Shown piece after piece: positions 35,344 through 35,970 of a stretch of 35,970 bases of DNA (within the stretch, counting starts at the first letter, position 1; every line of letters starts with the position of its first letter). Both the position numbers and the translations under genes were made by a program. The notes below the pieces were generated by a model. That model saw nothing but the letters and a program-made list of their open reading frames with translations. It did no database searches and had not been told where the DNA came from. This DNA comes from Hyphomicrobiales bacterium (GTDB lineage Bacteria; Pseudomonadota; Alphaproteobacteria; Rhizobiales; Aestuariivirgaceae): NCBI GenBank assembly GCA_012032065.1, contig JAAURV010000002.1, forward strand, positions 1 through 35,970, read 5' to 3'.

Positions 35344-35363
35344 GGGCGGAGGCAACTCCGCCC
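35344..35363 (+). other. Perfect 8-bp mRNA hairpin with GCAA loop between binding protein and permease
   Basis: GGGCGGAG, loop GCAA, then CTCCGCCC form a GNRA-capped stem 18 bases after the binding-protein stop and 24 before the permease ATG. It resembles the smoE-smoF hairpin in place and design, and probably favours a more abundant binding-protein message. Confidence 0.65.
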
Positions 35364-35387
35364 TCTTCCACTTTCGCGGCCCCGTTC

Positions 35388-35970
35388 ATGACCGACCTCG
35401 CCCTAGCAACGCCCACGATCCGCCGCCGCTCGCCTTTCATGCGCAAGGCGTTTCCCTATTTCCTGGTGGCGCCCGCGGTCATCTATCTTCTGGGCATCAC
35501 GCTGTGGCCTGGCGCATTTGCGCTCTATCGCTCTTTTTTCACCGGCAAGTTCAAATGGGATTATGTCGGCTTCGACAACTACAGGCAGCTTTTCTCTGAC
35601 GAGCACTTCTGGGCCGCGATCTGGAATACGCTGTTGCTCGGTTCGATCACGCTAGCGATTGAATTTGTCATCGCTCTTTTGCTGGCCGCGCTGGTATACC
35701 GTTCGCCCTGGGTGAAGGGCTGGCGCATTCTGTTCATGCTGCCCATGCTCTTCATGCCGTCGGCGGTGGGTTATCTCTATAAATTGCTGTTCAACGACGG
35801 CCGCGTCATGGCGGACTTGCTAACCAAGATCGGCCTTGCCGATGGTGGCGTTGACTGGATGGCCCACACGCTCAATGCGCGCTTCGTGCTGGTGGTGACG
35901 GACGTGTGGCAGTGGACACCATTCATTTTCATCATTCTCGTGGCCGGCTTGCAGGGCCAGGACAAGGAAA
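35388..35970 (+). CDS. ABC sugar importer permease, MalF type (partial, runs off the window)
   Basis: ATG 35388 opens a frame that stays open to the window end (194 codons). The translation begins MTDLALATPTIRRR and has a first membrane segment YFLVAPAVIYLLGITLWPGAFALYRSF, then YVGFDNYRQLF, a standard MalF-type periplasmic loop. Further segments and VVTDVWQWTPFIFIILVAGLQGQDKE, leading into the coupling loop, identify a binding-protein-dependent permease. It follows the Tat-exported binding protein, with the second permease and ATPase expected beyond the edge. Confidence 0.87.
   Translation, partial: MTDLALATPTIRRRSPFMRKAFPYFLVAPAVIYLLGITLWPGAFALYRSFFTGKFKWDYVGFDNYRQLFSDEHFWAAIWNTLLLGSITLAIEFVIALLLAALVYRSPWVKGWRILFMLPMLFMPSAVGYLYKLLFNDGRVMADLLTKIGLADGGVDWMAHTLNARFVLVVTDVWQWTPFIFIILVAGLQGQDKE

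Noticed and set aside
1..35970. CRISPR arrays, insertion sequences, prophage, tRNA or rRNA genes
   Set aside because: No regularly spaced repeats, transposase or integrase motifs, or cloverleaf or rRNA-like stretches were seen on either strand by eye; a covariance-model scan was not possible.

Overview
The window reads as chromosome of an alphaproteobacterium, most likely Hyphomicrobiales (Rhizobiales). It is GC-rich and packed with solute importers of kinds common in rhizobia: SmoEFGK/MtlK polyols, PotABCD-like, TRAP and a BMP-type nucleoside-like importer. A perfect CtrA-type box (TTAA-N7-TTAA) lies in one intergenic region. The species call is inference; there is no rRNA or tRNA here.

Layout. 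1-3556: end of an unknown gene, then a double-NBD ATPase and two permeases of a nucleoside-type ABC importer. 3623-4255: small P-loop sugar/nucleoside kinase, followed by a truncated HAD phosphatase remnant. 4449-12808: polyol catabolism, with a SorC regulator, SmoE/F/G/K-type sorbitol/mannitol ABC importer, a GMC oxidoreductase and mannitol 2-dehydrogenase. 12851-18794: an iron-sulfur flavoprotein of the TMADH/dimethylglycine demethylase type next to a PotABCD-type importer, plausibly for a methylated amine. 18957-19421: secreted NTF2-like protein. 19640-22543: TRAP transporter P, Q and M. 22684-25256 (minus strand): PAS histidine kinase and single-domain response regulator. 25359-26375: BASS-like membrane transporter. 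26455-30827: a four-gene envelope-modification cassette. 30877-32915: REC-PAS-GGDEF-EAL protein. 32912-33517 (minus): unknown protein. 33754 to the window end: a Tat-exported binding protein and the start of its permease.

The most interesting locus is 26455-30827. A membrane-anchored SGNH-like protein (DltD-like), an MBOAT acyltransferase (DltB-like), a seryl-tRNA-synthetase-like amino acid:[carrier protein] ligase and an 85-residue carrier protein (DltC-like) lie in order on one strand. This is the logic of the dlt D-alanylation operon with the adenylation enzyme DltA replaced by an unrelated class II synthetase homologue. It suggests an aminoacyl-transfer pathway that decorates an envelope polymer with an amino acid.

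A caution applies to the whole window. Eleven single-base frame breaks interrupt otherwise well conserved proteins (SmoK, the flavoprotein twice, DctQ, the BASS-like transporter twice, the DltD-like protein, the ligase twice, the EAL domain, the HAD remnant). Each is repaired by adding or removing one base, usually in a run of two to four identical bases. That pattern points to base-calling or assembly error more than to gene decay; only the HAD remnant also shows truncation and lost catalytic residues.
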